A stretch of 64,000 nt of DNA from Sphingomonas sp. 37zxx (GTDB lineage: Bacteria > Pseudomonadota > Alphaproteobacteria > Sphingomonadales > Sphingomonadaceae). The stretch spans positions 62,001-126,000 of the forward strand of contig NZ_JROH01000003.1 of assembly GCF_000786205.1 (NCBI RefSeq), given 5' to 3'. The position numbers were made by a program, and so were the translations under genes. The notes beneath the pieces are model-generated. The model was not told where the DNA came from. It was given only the letters and a program-made list of their open reading frames with translations, and searched no databases. Of the stretch, positions 1 through 8,822 are shown piece after piece (positions within the stretch are counted from its first letter, which is position 1; each line of letters starts with the position of its first letter).

Positions 1-848
1 ACTTCGGCATGCGGCACCCGCCCGACGAAATCGATATGCGATGCCACCGGCGAAGCGGCGGCGGCGGCGCGCAACTCGGCATCGACCGGGCCGCCGCCGA
101 CCAGTACCAGCCGCGCATTGGGCCGGGCCGCGACCAGCGCCGGCATCGCCGCGATCAGATCGCCCAGCCCTTCATAATCGTAAAAGCTGCCGACATAGCC
201 GACGACATCGGCCCCGTTCAGCCCGCGCTCCGCCGCCAGCGCCGTGTCGCGCGGCAAGGGCGTGCCGAACATCCCCATGTCGACGCCGTTGGGCGATACC
301 ATGATCCGCGCGGGATCGACGCCGCGCCCGATCAGATCGGCGCGCAGCCCTTCACAGATCACCGCGACTCGATCGACCCGCTTTACCGCATGGCTTTCGG
401 CCCAGCGCGTCAGCCGATAGCGCGCCGAACCCTCGCGCCCGGTGCCGTTGCCGACCGCCGCATCCTCCCAAAAGGCGCGGATTTCATACAGGCACGGCAG
501 CGTGCGCGCGCGCGCCACCTTCAGCATCGCCAGCGCGTTGAGCACCGGCGAATGGGCATGCAGGATGTCGGGCCGGAAATCGTCGACCACCGAATCGATC
601 TTGCGGGCAAAGGCTTCGATCTCGCGCCATTCGCCGATCGGGCTCGGTGCCGCCTTGGGTGGCACGGTGCGATGAAAGGTCAGGCCGTCGATCAGCTCGG
701 CCGCGCCGTCACTAGCGCCGTGGCGTGGCCCGGTAACCCCTTCGACCGTCCAGCCAAGCGCCATCTGCGCCTTCAATATCGCGCGACTGCGAAACGTATA
801 GCCGCTGTGCAACGGCAGGCTGTGATCAAAGATATGCAAGATCCGCAT
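1..848 (-). CDS. Exosortase-A-type glycosyltransferase (N-terminal part)
   Basis: The reverse strand stays open from an ATG at 848 to the window edge, so the C-terminus is missing. The protein begins MRILHIFDHSLPLHSGYTFR, which is the typical opening of the GT4 enzymes associated with exosortase A / PEP-CTERM systems (TIGR04063-like). The GT-B N-terminal features are visible: the substrate-facing HSPVLNALA stretch, then a switch to the second Rossmann fold around 'VGYVGSFYDYEGLGDLI' (nucleotide-sugar binding side). It probably transfers a sugar onto a lipid-linked EPS intermediate on the cytoplasmic membrane face. The acyltransferase downstream on the other strand fits an EPS setting. The forward reading of this stretch (from about position 9) is Arg/Gln-rich shadow coding. 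The assignment as a glycosyltransferase is firm; the exosortase subfamily is recalled from family knowledge. Confidence 0.85.
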   Translation of the reverse strand, partial: MRILHIFDHSLPLHSGYTFRSRAILKAQMALGWTVEGVTGPRHGASDGAAELIDGLTFHRTVPPKAAPSPIGEWREIEAFARKIDSVVDDFRPDILHAHSPVLNALAMLKVARARTLPCLYEIRAFWEDAAVGNGTGREGSARYRLTRWAESHAVKRVDRVAVICEGLRADLIGRGVDPARIMVSPNGVDMGMFGTPLPRDTALAAERGLNGADVVGYVGSFYDYEGLGDLIAAMPALVAARPNARLVLVGGGPVDAELRAAAAASPVASHIDFVGRVPHAE

Positions 849-937
849 GGCGACGCTGTGCCACGCGAGTGTTTAACGCCGCGTCAACCGCATGGCGGTA
901 ACGCTCATGGCGAACGGGAAGCCAACGGAGCGGGCGA

Positions 938-1093
938 ATGATCGACAATTTCTCGCTTGGCCTGACCCACGGGTTGATGCTGCTGGCCGCCTGGCTGCTG
1001 CTGCGCCGCCCCGACCTCGACCGTGAAGGGGATGGCTCACCCAAGGGCTTTGCCGCCAAGCTGCGCCCCGGTCGCAAGCGCCGTGACGGCTGA
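938..1093 (+). CDS. Small single-pass membrane protein, 51 aa
   Basis: A 51-codon ORF starts at ATG 938 with a GGAG ribosome-binding site about 8 nt upstream and ends at TGA 1091-1093. It encodes one hydrophobic segment (about residues 7-22, Leu/Ala-rich) followed by a basic tail rich in Lys and Arg. That implies an inner-membrane peptide with its basic C-terminus in the cytoplasm. It overlaps the start region of the next acyltransferase by 11 nt, so the two are probably translationally coupled. I do not recognise a family. Its position between an EPS glycosyltransferase and an acyltransferase suggests an accessory role in polysaccharide modification, which is inference only. Confidence 0.5.
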   Translation: MIDNFSLGLTHGLMLLAAWLLLRRPDLDREGDGSPKGFAAKLRPGRKRRDG

Positions 1094-2231
1094 AGCAACG
1101 ATCCCAAACCCCGCCGCCGCCGCCCCGCGCGGCGAACTACGCGCACTCACCAGTATGCGCGGGATCGCGGCGTGGTTCGTCGTTTTCTACCATATCCGCG
1201 AATCGGTGGCGGGGCTTGGCGGCTGGCCGCTGGCGATCGTCGCGCATGGCTATCTCGCGGTCGATTTCTTCTTCCTGCTGTCGGGCTTCGTGCTGTGGCT
1301 CAGCTATGCCGATCGGCTGCGCGCCGGCGGCTGGCACGCAGTGCCGGGGTTTCTTCGCCGCCGATTCGCGCGAATCTGGCCGCTGCATGCGGTCGTGCTG
1401 ACCGGCGGCGTCGCGCTGGCGCTGTTGCTTGCGGCGACGGGGCGGCATGATCCGGTCGATTTCCCCTTTGCGCAACTGCCGCTGCATTATCTGTTGGTGC
1501 AGAATTGGGGCTTCACCCGCGCGCTGGCCTGGAACGACCCCGCCTGGTCGATCTCGGTCGAATCGGCTGCGTATCTGCTGTTCCCGCTGCTGGCGTTCGC
1601 GATCGATTGGCGGCGGCTGCCGACATGGGCGCTGCTCGCGGCGATCACCGCGTTGCTGGCGGCGCTGCACGCGGTTTTCAATGCTGCGGGGGAGGCGTCG
1701 CTCAACGCCGATATTCCCCGCTTCGGCCTGCTGCGCTGTTTGATCGAGTTCAGCGTCGGCACGATCATCTGCGCGCTGTGGCTGCGATGGCGCGGATCGC
1801 CGCTTGCGGTGCTGGCTGCCGCAGGACTGGCCATTGCCGCTACCGTCGCCGCTGCATCGGGCTGGGCAGCCGAAACCCTGGCAATGCCCGCAGCCTTCGC
1901 CGCCGCGCTGCTCGCGCTGGCGCTCTCCTCCGGCCCGCGCAACCCGCTGGGGGCGTCACCGCTGCACTGGCTCGGCGAGGTCAGCTATGCGACCTATCTG
2001 TGCCATTTCCTGTTGTGGAAGGCGTTCAAGCTGGCGTTCGTCGCCGCCCCCGGCCCGGTCGGCTGGCCGCTGATCGCGCTGTACCTGGCGATGGTGCTGG
2101 CGGCGTCAGCGGCGCTCTACCACTGGGTAGAGCGCCGCGCGCAACGCTGGTTGAACTCTCCCCTCCCGCTTGCGAGAGAGGTCGGGGGAGGCCCTGCCCT
2201 AACCCCTCCCGCGAACGGACGGGAAATTTAG
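1083..2231 (+). CDS. Acyltransferase 3 family membrane protein
   Basis: This is an integral membrane O-acyltransferase (PF01757-like), probably acylating an exported sugar. The family's N-terminal block ELRALTSMRGIAAWFVVFYH carries the catalytic His in 'FYH', followed by the 'FFFLLSGFVLW' segment. About ten hydrophobic helices follow to 'LYHWVERRAQRWL'. I prefer the GTG at 1083, which puts the family block near residue 15 and overlaps the upstream small ORF; GTG 1023 and ATG 1032 would add a non-conserved tail. The last 24 residues or so (from PLPLAREVGGG to the stop) come from a copy of the palindromic repeat at 2158-2223, so the ancestral C-terminus was probably shorter or different. Confidence 0.85.
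   Translation: MTAEATIPNPAAAAPRGELRALTSMRGIAAWFVVFYHIRESVAGLGGWPLAIVAHGYLAVDFFFLLSGFVLWLSYADRLRAGGWHAVPGFLRRRFARIWPLHAVVLTGGVALALLLAATGRHDPVDFPFAQLPLHYLLVQNWGFTRALAWNDPAWSISVESAAYLLFPLLAFAIDWRRLPTWALLAAITALLAALHAVFNAAGEASLNADIPRFGLLRCLIEFSVGTIICALWLRWRGSPLAVLAAAGLAIAATVAAASGWAAETLAMPAAFAAALLALALSSGPRNPLGASPLHWLGEVSYATYLCHFLLWKAFKLAFVAAPGPVGWPLIALYLAMVLAASAALYHWVERRAQRWLNSPLPLAREVGGGPALTPPANGREI
2158..2223 (+). repeat. Palindromic element A, inside the acyltransferase 3' end
   Basis: This copy has CCCTCCCGC...GCGAGAGAGG, then a spacer containing 'GTCGGGGGAGG', then a second CCCTCCCGCG half. It is read in the same relative frame as the copies in putA and rnr and gives a peptide of the type PLPLAxxxGGG...TPP. 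It supplies the last 24 or so codons of the acyltransferase and its stop codon lies just after it. Confidence 0.75.
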
Positions 2232-2232
2232 C

Positions 2233-2793
2233 TCAATGCACCGCTTCGGCGCCGGCCTTTTCGAGCGCCGCAATCAGCGCCTTGTTGAACGCCGGAATAT
2301 CGCCCGGATTGCGGCTGGTGATCAGATTGCCGTCGATCACCACTTCCTCGTCGACGACATTGGCCCCTGCATTTTCAAGGTCGGTCCGCACCGATGGCCA
2401 GCTCGTCACGCGGCGGCCATCGACTACATCGGCTTCGACCAGCAGCCAGGGCGCGTGGCAGATCGCCGCGACGATCTTGTCGTCGTCCATGAACTCCTCG
2501 ATGATTTCGATCGCCCGCTCCTGCAACCGCATCGTATCGGGATTGGTCACGCCGCCCGGCAGCACCAGCGCGTCGAAATCCTCGGTGTCGACCTCGTCGA
2601 GCGTCATGTCGGGAGTGATCGTCTCGGTCGGGTCGCTATCGGCTTTGACGCCCCGAATCGGATCGGTCTTGATCGACGCCAGCGTCACTTGCACGCCGGC
2701 ATCGAGCAGTGCCTGGCGCGGATCGAACAGTTCGGAATGTTCAAAGCCGTCGGTCGCGAGCATCAGCACGCGGATATTGTTGAGGTCGGCCAT
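2233..2793 (-). CDS. DJ-1/PfpI family protein (intracellular protease/glyoxalase type)
   Basis: This is a 186-aa class I glutamine-amidotransferase-like fold protein of the PfpI/YhbO type. The nucleophile elbow 'AAICHAPW' carries the reactive Cys (about residue 115), and the 'DALVLPGG' strand and 'TSWPSVRTDLENAGANVVDEE' region are typical. These proteins act as stress-related deglycases or chaperones; the physiological substrate is not predictable. I chose ATG 2793 (MADLNNIRVLML) because the family fold starts at 'RVLML'; an upstream in-frame Met near 2946 gives a non-conserved extension. It lies tail to tail with the acyltransferase (1 nt gap) and is divergent from topoisomerase IB. Confidence 0.88.
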   Translation of the reverse strand: MADLNNIRVLMLATDGFEHSELFDPRQALLDAGVQVTLASIKTDPIRGVKADSDPTETITPDMTLDEVDTEDFDALVLPGGVTNPDTMRLQERAIEIIEEFMDDDKIVAAICHAPWLLVEADVVDGRRVTSWPSVRTDLENAGANVVDEEVVIDGNLITSRNPGDIPAFNKALIAALEKAGAEAVH

Positions 2794-2926
2794 GGGATAG
2801 CTCCATCGAAAGTGGAAATCGGTCTTGCCGCCAACCATCGGCCACGCCGCAGGTTCCGGCCTTCGCACCGCAGCCGGAACGAATTGCCGCACCGCGCATT
2901 CCCGTTGCCACCCGATCGAGGAAGCG

Positions 2927-3949
2927 ATGTCCCAGGCGACGATCATCTATCACGACGACAGCGAAGCCGGGATCACCCGCCGCCAGGTGCGCGGCGGCTG
3001 GGGCTATCGCGACGCGCAGGGCAAGCCGGTCACCGATCGCGACGAGATCGACCGGCTGAACGCGGTCGGCCTGCCGCCGGCCTATCGCGATGCCTGGTTT
3101 TGCCCCGACCCCAATGGCCATATCCAGGCGGTCGGCTGGGACGAAAAGGGCCGCAAACAATATCGCTATCACCTGGCGTTCCGCGAGACGCAGGAGGCCG
3201 CGAAATATGCCCGCTGCCCCGCCTTTGGCCTGGCGCTGCCCAAATTGCGCAAGCGGGTCGAAAAGGATCTGCGCGCGCGCAAGCTGACGCGCGACCGCGC
3301 AGTCGCCGCCGTCGTCCGCCTGCTCGACCACGGCCATGTCCGCATCGGCAACGAAGGCTATGCCAAGGCCAATAAGAGTTTCGGCGCAACGACGCTACGC
3401 AATCGCCACGCCAAGTTGACCGGCAAGACGCTGCGGCTGCAATATCGCGCCAAATCGGGCAAGATGCGGCTGATGACGATCACCGATGGCTCGCTGATCC
3501 GCTTCGTGAAGCGCTGCCAGGATTTGCCGGGCCAGCATCTGTTCCGCTGGGTCGACGATGCCGGCGAAACCCATCCGGTCACCTCGAGCGACGTCAACGC
3601 CTATATTCGCGAAGCGATGGCCGGCGAATTCACCGCCAGGCATTTTCGCACCTGGGGTGCCAGCGCGATCGCGTTCGAGACGCTCGCGCTCGCTGAGGCA
3701 CCGATCGGGCTGAAGGCGATGCTCGAACCCGTCACCGAAGCATTGGGCAACACCCCCGCGATCGCGCGCAAAAGCTATGTCCATCCGGCGCTGGTCGAAC
3801 TCGCCAAGGACAAGGCGGCACAGACCGACATGCGCGCCGCGCTGCGCCTGCCGCGTGCAACCCGCTACTTGTCACGCGGCGAGCGGGGATTGATAGCGTT
3901 CCTGGCCGCGCTCGACCAAGCCGAGCCATCGCCTGCCAAGGCCGCCTGA
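2927..3949 (+). CDS. DNA topoisomerase IB (poxvirus/bacterial type)
   Basis: A 340-aa type IB topoisomerase that relaxes supercoils through a 3'-phosphotyrosyl intermediate. The N-terminal bacterial domain contains 'RGGWGYRDAQGKPVTD'. The catalytic domain contains 'GHVRIGNEGYAKANKSFGAT', 'TARHFRTWGAS' with the His-x-x-Arg pair, and the active-site Tyr in 'ARKSYVHP' (about residue 283). The ATG at 2927 has a GAGGAAG ribosome-binding site. Its length matches sphingomonad and rhizobial homologues. It lies 10 nt upstream of the mscS-like gene on the same strand, so the two may be cotranscribed. Confidence 0.93.
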   Translation: MSQATIIYHDDSEAGITRRQVRGGWGYRDAQGKPVTDRDEIDRLNAVGLPPAYRDAWFCPDPNGHIQAVGWDEKGRKQYRYHLAFRETQEAAKYARCPAFGLALPKLRKRVEKDLRARKLTRDRAVAAVVRLLDHGHVRIGNEGYAKANKSFGATTLRNRHAKLTGKTLRLQYRAKSGKMRLMTITDGSLIRFVKRCQDLPGQHLFRWVDDAGETHPVTSSDVNAYIREAMAGEFTARHFRTWGASAIAFETLALAEAPIGLKAMLEPVTEALGNTPAIARKSYVHPALVELAKDKAAQTDMRAALRLPRATRYLSRGERGLIAFLAALDQAEPSPAKAA

Positions 3950-3959
3950 AGAAAGCCGC

Positions 3960-5150
3960 ATGACCAATAGCACCGCCGCCATTGCCAACACCGCCGACAC
4001 TGTCGCCATCACGCCCGAACTGATCGAGCAACAGGCCGGCGTCCTGCTGGTCGACAGTTTCGAATGGTTGCAGGGGCATTGGCTGCAAATCCTGATCGCG
4101 GTGGGCGTGGCGTCGGTCATCGTCCTGGCGCTTGCCGCGTTGAAGGGTTGGGGCAAACGCTATTGCGACCGCCAGCCGCTGGTGACCGGCTGGAGCGGCG
4201 TGTTCGGTCGGGCGATCGCCCGGACCGGCAGCTTCTTCATGGTGATGATCGCTGCCAAGCTGGTGGTGGGCTATGCCGACGCGCCGGCGGTGGTGAACCA
4301 CACCGTCAACTTCCTCTTCACGATCGCGGCGGTGTTCCAGGCGGCGATGTGGGCGCGCGAAGTGATCCTCGGCATCGTCGAGGCGCGCACCACGTCGGAC
4401 CATCATTCGTCCGAAGCTTTGGGCAGTGCGATGGGCATTATCCGCCTGCTGGTCACCTTCGCGCTGTTCGCGATCGCGCTGATCGTCGTGCTCGACAATC
4501 TGGGGGTCAACGTCACCGGCCTGGTCGCGGGCCTTGGCGTCGGCGGCATCGCGATCGGTCTGGCGGCGCAGGGCATCTTCGCCGATCTGTTCGCCGCGCT
4601 GTCGATCATCTTCGACAAGCCGTTTCGCCGCGGCGACAGCATCAATTACGACCAGACCAGCGGCAATATCGAGGCGATCGGCCTGAAATCGACGCGAATC
4701 CGCTCGTTCCAGGGCGAAGAGCGGATCATCTCGAACAAGCAGTTGCTCGACAAGGAAATCCAGAACAACACCCGGCGCGAATATCGCCGCGCCAAATTCG
4801 GGATCGGCGTGATCTATCAGACCGCGCCCGAAGTCTGCGCGCGAATCCCCGGCATCCTGCAGGAAATCGTCGAGGCGAATGATCGCGTCTTCGTCCGCGC
4901 CGGCTTCATCGGCTTTGGTGCATCGAGCCTGGATTTCGAGGTCGAATTCGATTCGCCCGGGGCCGATTATCCCGCCTTTTACGACGGACGCACCGCGATC
5001 GGCATCGCGATCCTTCAGCGTTTCAACGCCGAAAAGATCGAGATCGCCTATCCGACTCAGACCACCTTCACCGCCGCCCCCGACGGCACGATGATCATGC
5101 CCTACGCCCAGGTGCAGCCGGTGCGACAGATAGGCACCGGCGAGGAATAG
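3960..5150 (+). CDS. MscS-family mechanosensitive channel
   Basis: A 396-aa small-conductance mechanosensitive channel that releases solutes on hypo-osmotic shock. Several transmembrane helices precede the pore-lining TM3 region 'VTGLVAGLGVGGIAIGLAAQ', which shows the Gly/Ala packing pattern of MscS. Next come the beta domain 'FRRGDSINYD...GNIEAIGLKSTRIRS' and the conserved 'IISNKQLLDKEIQN'. The extra N-terminal helices put it in the larger MscS subclass. It starts 10 nt after the topoisomerase stop. Confidence 0.93.
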   Translation: MTNSTAAIANTADTVAITPELIEQQAGVLLVDSFEWLQGHWLQILIAVGVASVIVLALAALKGWGKRYCDRQPLVTGWSGVFGRAIARTGSFFMVMIAAKLVVGYADAPAVVNHTVNFLFTIAAVFQAAMWAREVILGIVEARTTSDHHSSEALGSAMGIIRLLVTFALFAIALIVVLDNLGVNVTGLVAGLGVGGIAIGLAAQGIFADLFAALSIIFDKPFRRGDSINYDQTSGNIEAIGLKSTRIRSFQGEERIISNKQLLDKEIQNNTRREYRRAKFGIGVIYQTAPEVCARIPGILQEIVEANDRVFVRAGFIGFGASSLDFEVEFDSPGADYPAFYDGRTAIGIAILQRFNAEKIEIAYPTQTTFTAAPDGTMIMPYAQVQPVRQIGTGEE

Positions 5151-5162
5151 GCCCCCGCTGCG

Positions 5163-8100
5163 TCAGCCGCCGCCTTCCTCCAAACTCAGCAGCGACGCAT
5201 TGCCGCCCGCGCTGGTGGTATCCACCGACACCGCGCGCTCGACGCAGAAGCGCGGCAGATAATTCGGCCCGCCGGCCTTTGGCCCGGTGCCCGACAGCCC
5301 CTCGCCGCCGAACGGCTGCGATCCCACCACTGCGCCGATCATCGACCGGTTGATATAAAGGTTGCCGACCTTCGCGGTCGCTTCGGCGATTTCGGCCGAT
5401 CGCGCGATCCGGCTGTGCAGCCCCATCGTCAGCCCGAACCGCTTGGCGTTGACCCGTTCGATCGTCGCATGCAGTTCACCTGCACGCCACGTCGCGACGT
5501 GCAGCAGCGGCCCGAACCATTCCTGATTCAAGTCATCCAGGTCATCAAGGCGGATCGCTGTCGGCGGCACGAAGCGGCCGGTCGCGGGCACCGGCACAGT
5601 CTTGATCCAGCGCCCCTGCACGCTCTCGCGATAGGCCATCAGCTTGGCATAAGCGGCATCGTCGATCACCGGGCCGACATCGGTGCGCGGATCGCCCGGA
5701 TCGCCGACCACCAGCAATGCCATCGCCCCGCGCAGCATCGTCAGGATCGTGTCGGCGACCTCCTCCTGCACGATCAGCAGCCGAAGCGCCGAGCAACGCT
5801 GCCCCGCCGAACGGAAAGCCGAGGCGATGACATCGGCCACCACCTGTTCGGGCAAAGCGGTCGAATCGACGATCATCGCGTTGATCCCGCCGGTTTCGGC
5901 GATCAGCGGCACGATTGGGCGCCCGATCGGGTCATTGGCATCATCCGCAAGCAGGCTGCGCGCGATCGCCTTGGCAGTCGCGGTCGATCCGGTGAAGGCA
6001 ACGCCCGCAATCCGGGTATCGCCGGTCAGCGCCGCCCCCGCCTCGGCCCCGCCGGTCACCAGCACTAGCGCATCGCGCGGCACCCCGGCTTCATGCGCCA
6101 GATCGACCGCGCGCGCGGCGATGCCCGGTGTCTGCGGCGCGGGCTTGGCCACCACGCTATTGCCCGCGACCAACGCGGCGGCATTCTGGCCGGTGAAGAT
6201 CGCCAGCGGGAAGTTCCACGGCGCGATCGTCGCCCACACCCCGCGCCCCGCCATCCGCAGCTCGTTGCGCTCGCCGGTCGGTCCGGGAAGGATTCGCGGC
6301 CCTAGGATGCCGCGCGCCTGCATCGCGTAATAACGGCAGAAATCGGCGGCCTCGCGGATTTCGCCCAGTGCGTCGGGGATCGTCTTGAACGCCTCGCGCA
6401 CCGCATAGGCCATCAATTCGGTGCGATTGGCTTCGAGCAGGTCGGCATAGCGTTCGAGGATCGCGGCGCGGGTTTCGACCGGAGTCGCGGACCAGGCGGG
6501 GAAAGCGGCGTGGGCGCGGGTGATGGCGGCACTTACTTCGTCCCCCTCCCGCTTGTGGGAGGGGCTAGGGGAGGGCATGTCCTGAGGCGCTGGTTGTGAG
6601 ACACGCCCTCCCCCGACCCCTCCCGCGAGCGGGAGGGGGGCAGAAGAAATCGCTCGCGCCGTCTCGCGCAACACTTCACGCTCGGCCAGGTCAATCCCCT
6701 CGCTATTGCCCCATGCCCCCATCAAATCCTTGGGCATCGGAATGCTCGGGTGCCGCGTCCCGCCAACCGCAGCGATCTTCTCCACCGGATCGGCCATCAA
6801 TTCGGCATCGCTAAGACCCGCATCGGCAAGCTGATGCACGAACGACGAATTCGCGCCATTCTCGAGCAAGCGCCGCACCAGATACGCCAGCAAATCGCGA
6901 TGCCCGCCCACCGGCGCATAGATCCGGCAATGATGGCCATGCTCGCGCACCAGCCGCTCGTACAGCCCCTCGCCCATGCCGTGCAGCCGCTGGAATTCGA
7001 AGTCTCGGGCATTGCCCGCCCATTCGAGGATCGTCGCGACGGTCAGCGCATTATGGCTGGCAAAGGCGGGGCGGATGTTGGTCGCGTCGAGCATGTCGCG
7101 GGCGCAGGCGAGGTACGACACATCGGTCGCCGCCTTGCGCGTAAACAGCGGGTAATCGGCCAGCCCCTCGACCTGGGTACGCTTGATCTCGCTGTCCCAA
7201 TAGGCTCCCTTGACCAGCCGGACGTTCATCGGGCGCCCCAATCCGTCGGCCCAGCCGATCACGCTGCGCGCGCGCTTGCCATAGGATTGCACTGCCATGC
7301 CATAGCCGTCCCAGCCGCGAAGCTCGGGCCGCCGCGCGACCGCGCCGATGATCTCGAGGCTCATCTCCAGCCGCTCGCTCTCCTCAGCATCAACCGTCAG
7401 CGCGATATTCTGCGCCGCCGCCTCCGACGCCAATTGCGCCAGCATGTCGCTGAGTTCGGACACGCAGCTATCCCATTGCGCCACTTCGTAGCGGGCGTGG
7501 AGGGCCGACAGCTTGACCGAAATCGAATGCCCCGCCTTGGGATCGCGCCCCACCGCGCGGATCGCGTCGAAATAGGCGGCGAAATAGCGCTCGGCATCGG
7601 CCTTGGTCAGCGCCCCCTCGCCCAGCATGTCGAAGCTGGCGGTGAAGCCCTTATTTTCCGGGCGGCGCATCCGCTTCATCGCCTCGTCGATGGTGCGGCC
7701 CATTACAAAGACTTCGCCCATCATCTTCATCGCCGCGCCCACCGCCTGGCGAACGAACGGCTCGCCCGCGCGGCTGATCAGCCGCTGGAGCGCATTGCCT
7801 TCCTCACGCACCAGCGCGCGACCCACCACCAGCCCCCAGGTCGCTGAATTGACCAACGCCGAGTTCGACTTGCCGGCATGGGTGCGCCAATCGGCATCGC
7901 CCAATTTGTCGGCGATCAGCAGGTCGGCGGTTTCGGGATCGGGCACGCGCAGAAACGCCTCGGCCAGGCTCAGCAGCGCCACGCCCTCGGACGAATTGAG
8001 CCGATATTCTTGCAAAAACTGGTTCACCCACCCCCGGTTTTGCGCCGCGCGCAGATCGGCGATCAGCCCGGCCGAGTGATCGAGCACCCGCGCGCGCGAA

Positions 8101-8210
8101 TCGGTGGTCAGCCGCGCGCGCTCCAATAATGGCTTTAGAACATCGGGTTCGGCCATGCGGTGCAGTTTTGCCATCATGCTAAGCTGGGGTGACGGTACGG
8201 CGCTCTGCAT
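5163..8210 (-). CDS. putA: Bifunctional proline dehydrogenase / P5C dehydrogenase
   Basis: A 1015-aa PutA that oxidises proline to glutamate at the membrane. The FAD-dependent PRODH barrel occupies about residues 80-500, with the signature 'RLVKGAYWDSEIKR' near residue 335. The ALDH-type P5C dehydrogenase domain runs from about 560 to 990, with 'IAETGGINAMIVD' (general base Glu region) and the catalytic Cys in 'SAGQRCSALR' near residue 805. There is no N-terminal ribbon-helix-helix domain, so it is not a self-repressing trifunctional PutA. Residues about 523-556 between the two domains are encoded by palindromic element A, an in-frame insertion in the linker. ATG 8210 has a GGAAA element upstream; ATG 8177 is a possible alternative. 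Confidence 0.95.
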   Translation of the reverse strand: MQSAVPSPQLSMMAKLHRMAEPDVLKPLLERARLTTDSRARVLDHSAGLIADLRAAQNRGWVNQFLQEYRLNSSEGVALLSLAEAFLRVPDPETADLLIADKLGDADWRTHAGKSNSALVNSATWGLVVGRALVREEGNALQRLISRAGEPFVRQAVGAAMKMMGEVFVMGRTIDEAMKRMRRPENKGFTASFDMLGEGALTKADAERYFAAYFDAIRAVGRDPKAGHSISVKLSALHARYEVAQWDSCVSELSDMLAQLASEAAAQNIALTVDAEESERLEMSLEIIGAVARRPELRGWDGYGMAVQSYGKRARSVIGWADGLGRPMNVRLVKGAYWDSEIKRTQVEGLADYPLFTRKAATDVSYLACARDMLDATNIRPAFASHNALTVATILEWAGNARDFEFQRLHGMGEGLYERLVREHGHHCRIYAPVGGHRDLLAYLVRRLLENGANSSFVHQLADAGLSDAELMADPVEKIAAVGGTRHPSIPMPKDLMGAWGNSEGIDLAEREVLRETARAISSAPLPLAGGVGGGRVSQPAPQDMPSPSPSHKREGDEVSAAITRAHAAFPAWSATPVETRAAILERYADLLEANRTELMAYAVREAFKTIPDALGEIREAADFCRYYAMQARGILGPRILPGPTGERNELRMAGRGVWATIAPWNFPLAIFTGQNAAALVAGNSVVAKPAPQTPGIAARAVDLAHEAGVPRDALVLVTGGAEAGAALTGDTRIAGVAFTGSTATAKAIARSLLADDANDPIGRPIVPLIAETGGINAMIVDSTALPEQVVADVIASAFRSAGQRCSALRLLIVQEEVADTILTMLRGAMALLVVGDPGDPRTDVGPVIDDAAYAKLMAYRESVQGRWIKTVPVPATGRFVPPTAIRLDDLDDLNQEWFGPLLHVATWRAGELHATIERVNAKRFGLTMGLHSRIARSAEIAEATAKVGNLYINRSMIGAVVGSQPFGGEGLSGTGPKAGGPNYLPRFCVERAVSVDTTSAGGNASLLSLEEGGG
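6542..6642 (-). repeat. Palindromic element A inserted in frame in putA
   Basis: Two palindromic arms (CCCTCCCGC...GGGAGGGG and CCCTCCCGC...GCGGGAGGG) flank a spacer of about 50 bp. On the coding strand this reads PLPLAGGVGGG...SPSPSHKREG without a stop. It falls in the linker between the two PutA enzyme domains, a place where an insertion would be tolerated. It closely resembles the copy in rnr. Confidence 0.85.
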
Positions 8211-8317
8211 TTTCGTGTTTCCGGTCAGCCAAAGCTTGCGGCCCCTGCCCCAAGCCCGTTAAGGGTTGCGGCGCGCTATGCTGCAAAAATGCGAAACCGC
8301 CTAGCGTGGGAGAGCGA

Positions 8318-8770
8318 ATGCCGATCACCATGCAGGAACGGGCCGGGCAAATCGGCAGCGAAGCGGTGTCCGACTGGGTCGAGGTGACGCAGGCGATGAT
8401 CGACAAATTCGCCGACGCGACTGGCGATCACCAGTTCATCCATGTCGATCCCGCCCGCGCGGCGATGACGCCGTTCGGCGGCACGATCGCGCACGGATTC
8501 CTCACCTTGTCGCTGATGCCGATGCTGTCGGCCAGGACCGCGCTACCCGAAATCGCCGATGTCAAAATGGGCGTCAATTATGGCGGCAACAAAGTGCGGT
8601 TCCTCACCCCCGTGCGCTCGGGAAGCCGGGTGCGCGGGCGCTTCAAATTGCTCGATCTGGCCGAAAAGCGCCCCGGCCAGTGGCAACAGACCAATGCTTT
8701 CACCGTCGAGATCGAAGGCGAGGAAAAGCCCGCGATGATCGCCGAATGGATCAGCCAGATATTCGTCTAA
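8318..8770 (+). CDS. MaoC-like (R)-enoyl-CoA hydratase
   Basis: A 150-aa hot-dog-fold hydratase that probably hydrates enoyl-CoA in fatty-acid or side-chain oxidation. The hydratase-2 motif is visible as '[36 protein letters not shown]', with the catalytic Asp and His. It starts at ATG 8318; ATG 8330 is an alternative. It is followed by a thiolase on the same strand, separated by 52 nt that contain a perfect palindromic element A. The two are plausibly in one beta-oxidation-type unit. Confidence 0.9.
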   Translation: MPITMQERAGQIGSEAVSDWVEVTQAMIDKFADATGDHQFIHVDPARAAMTPFGGTIAHGFLTLSLMPMLSARTALPEIADVKMGVNYGGNKVRFLTPVRSGSRVRGRFKLLDLAEKRPGQWQQTNAFTVEIEGEEKPAMIAEWISQIFV

Positions 8771-8780
8771 GTCCCAAAAG

Positions 8781-8804
8781 CCCTCTCCCGCATGCGGGAG
8801 AGGG
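8781..8804 (+). repeat. Palindromic element A, minimal intergenic copy
   Basis: A perfect 24-bp palindrome (CCCTCTCCCGCA and its reverse complement) lies between the MaoC hydratase and the thiolase. It is the core unit of the dispersed element. It could form a stem, but no T-run follows, and it sits only about 20 bp before the thiolase start. Confidence 0.8.
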
Positions 8805-8822
8805 GAAACAGAAGGAACCACC

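Noticed and set aside
9..941. Long plus-strand open frame at the left edge
   Set aside because: It is antisense to the glycosyltransferase read from 848 leftwards, is rich in Arg/Gln/His, and has no family resemblance.
8781..8804. Element A copies as simple intrinsic terminators
   Set aside because: They lack T-runs, occur inside coding genes, and recur with conserved spacer parts, so a dispersed element explains them better, though some may also terminate.
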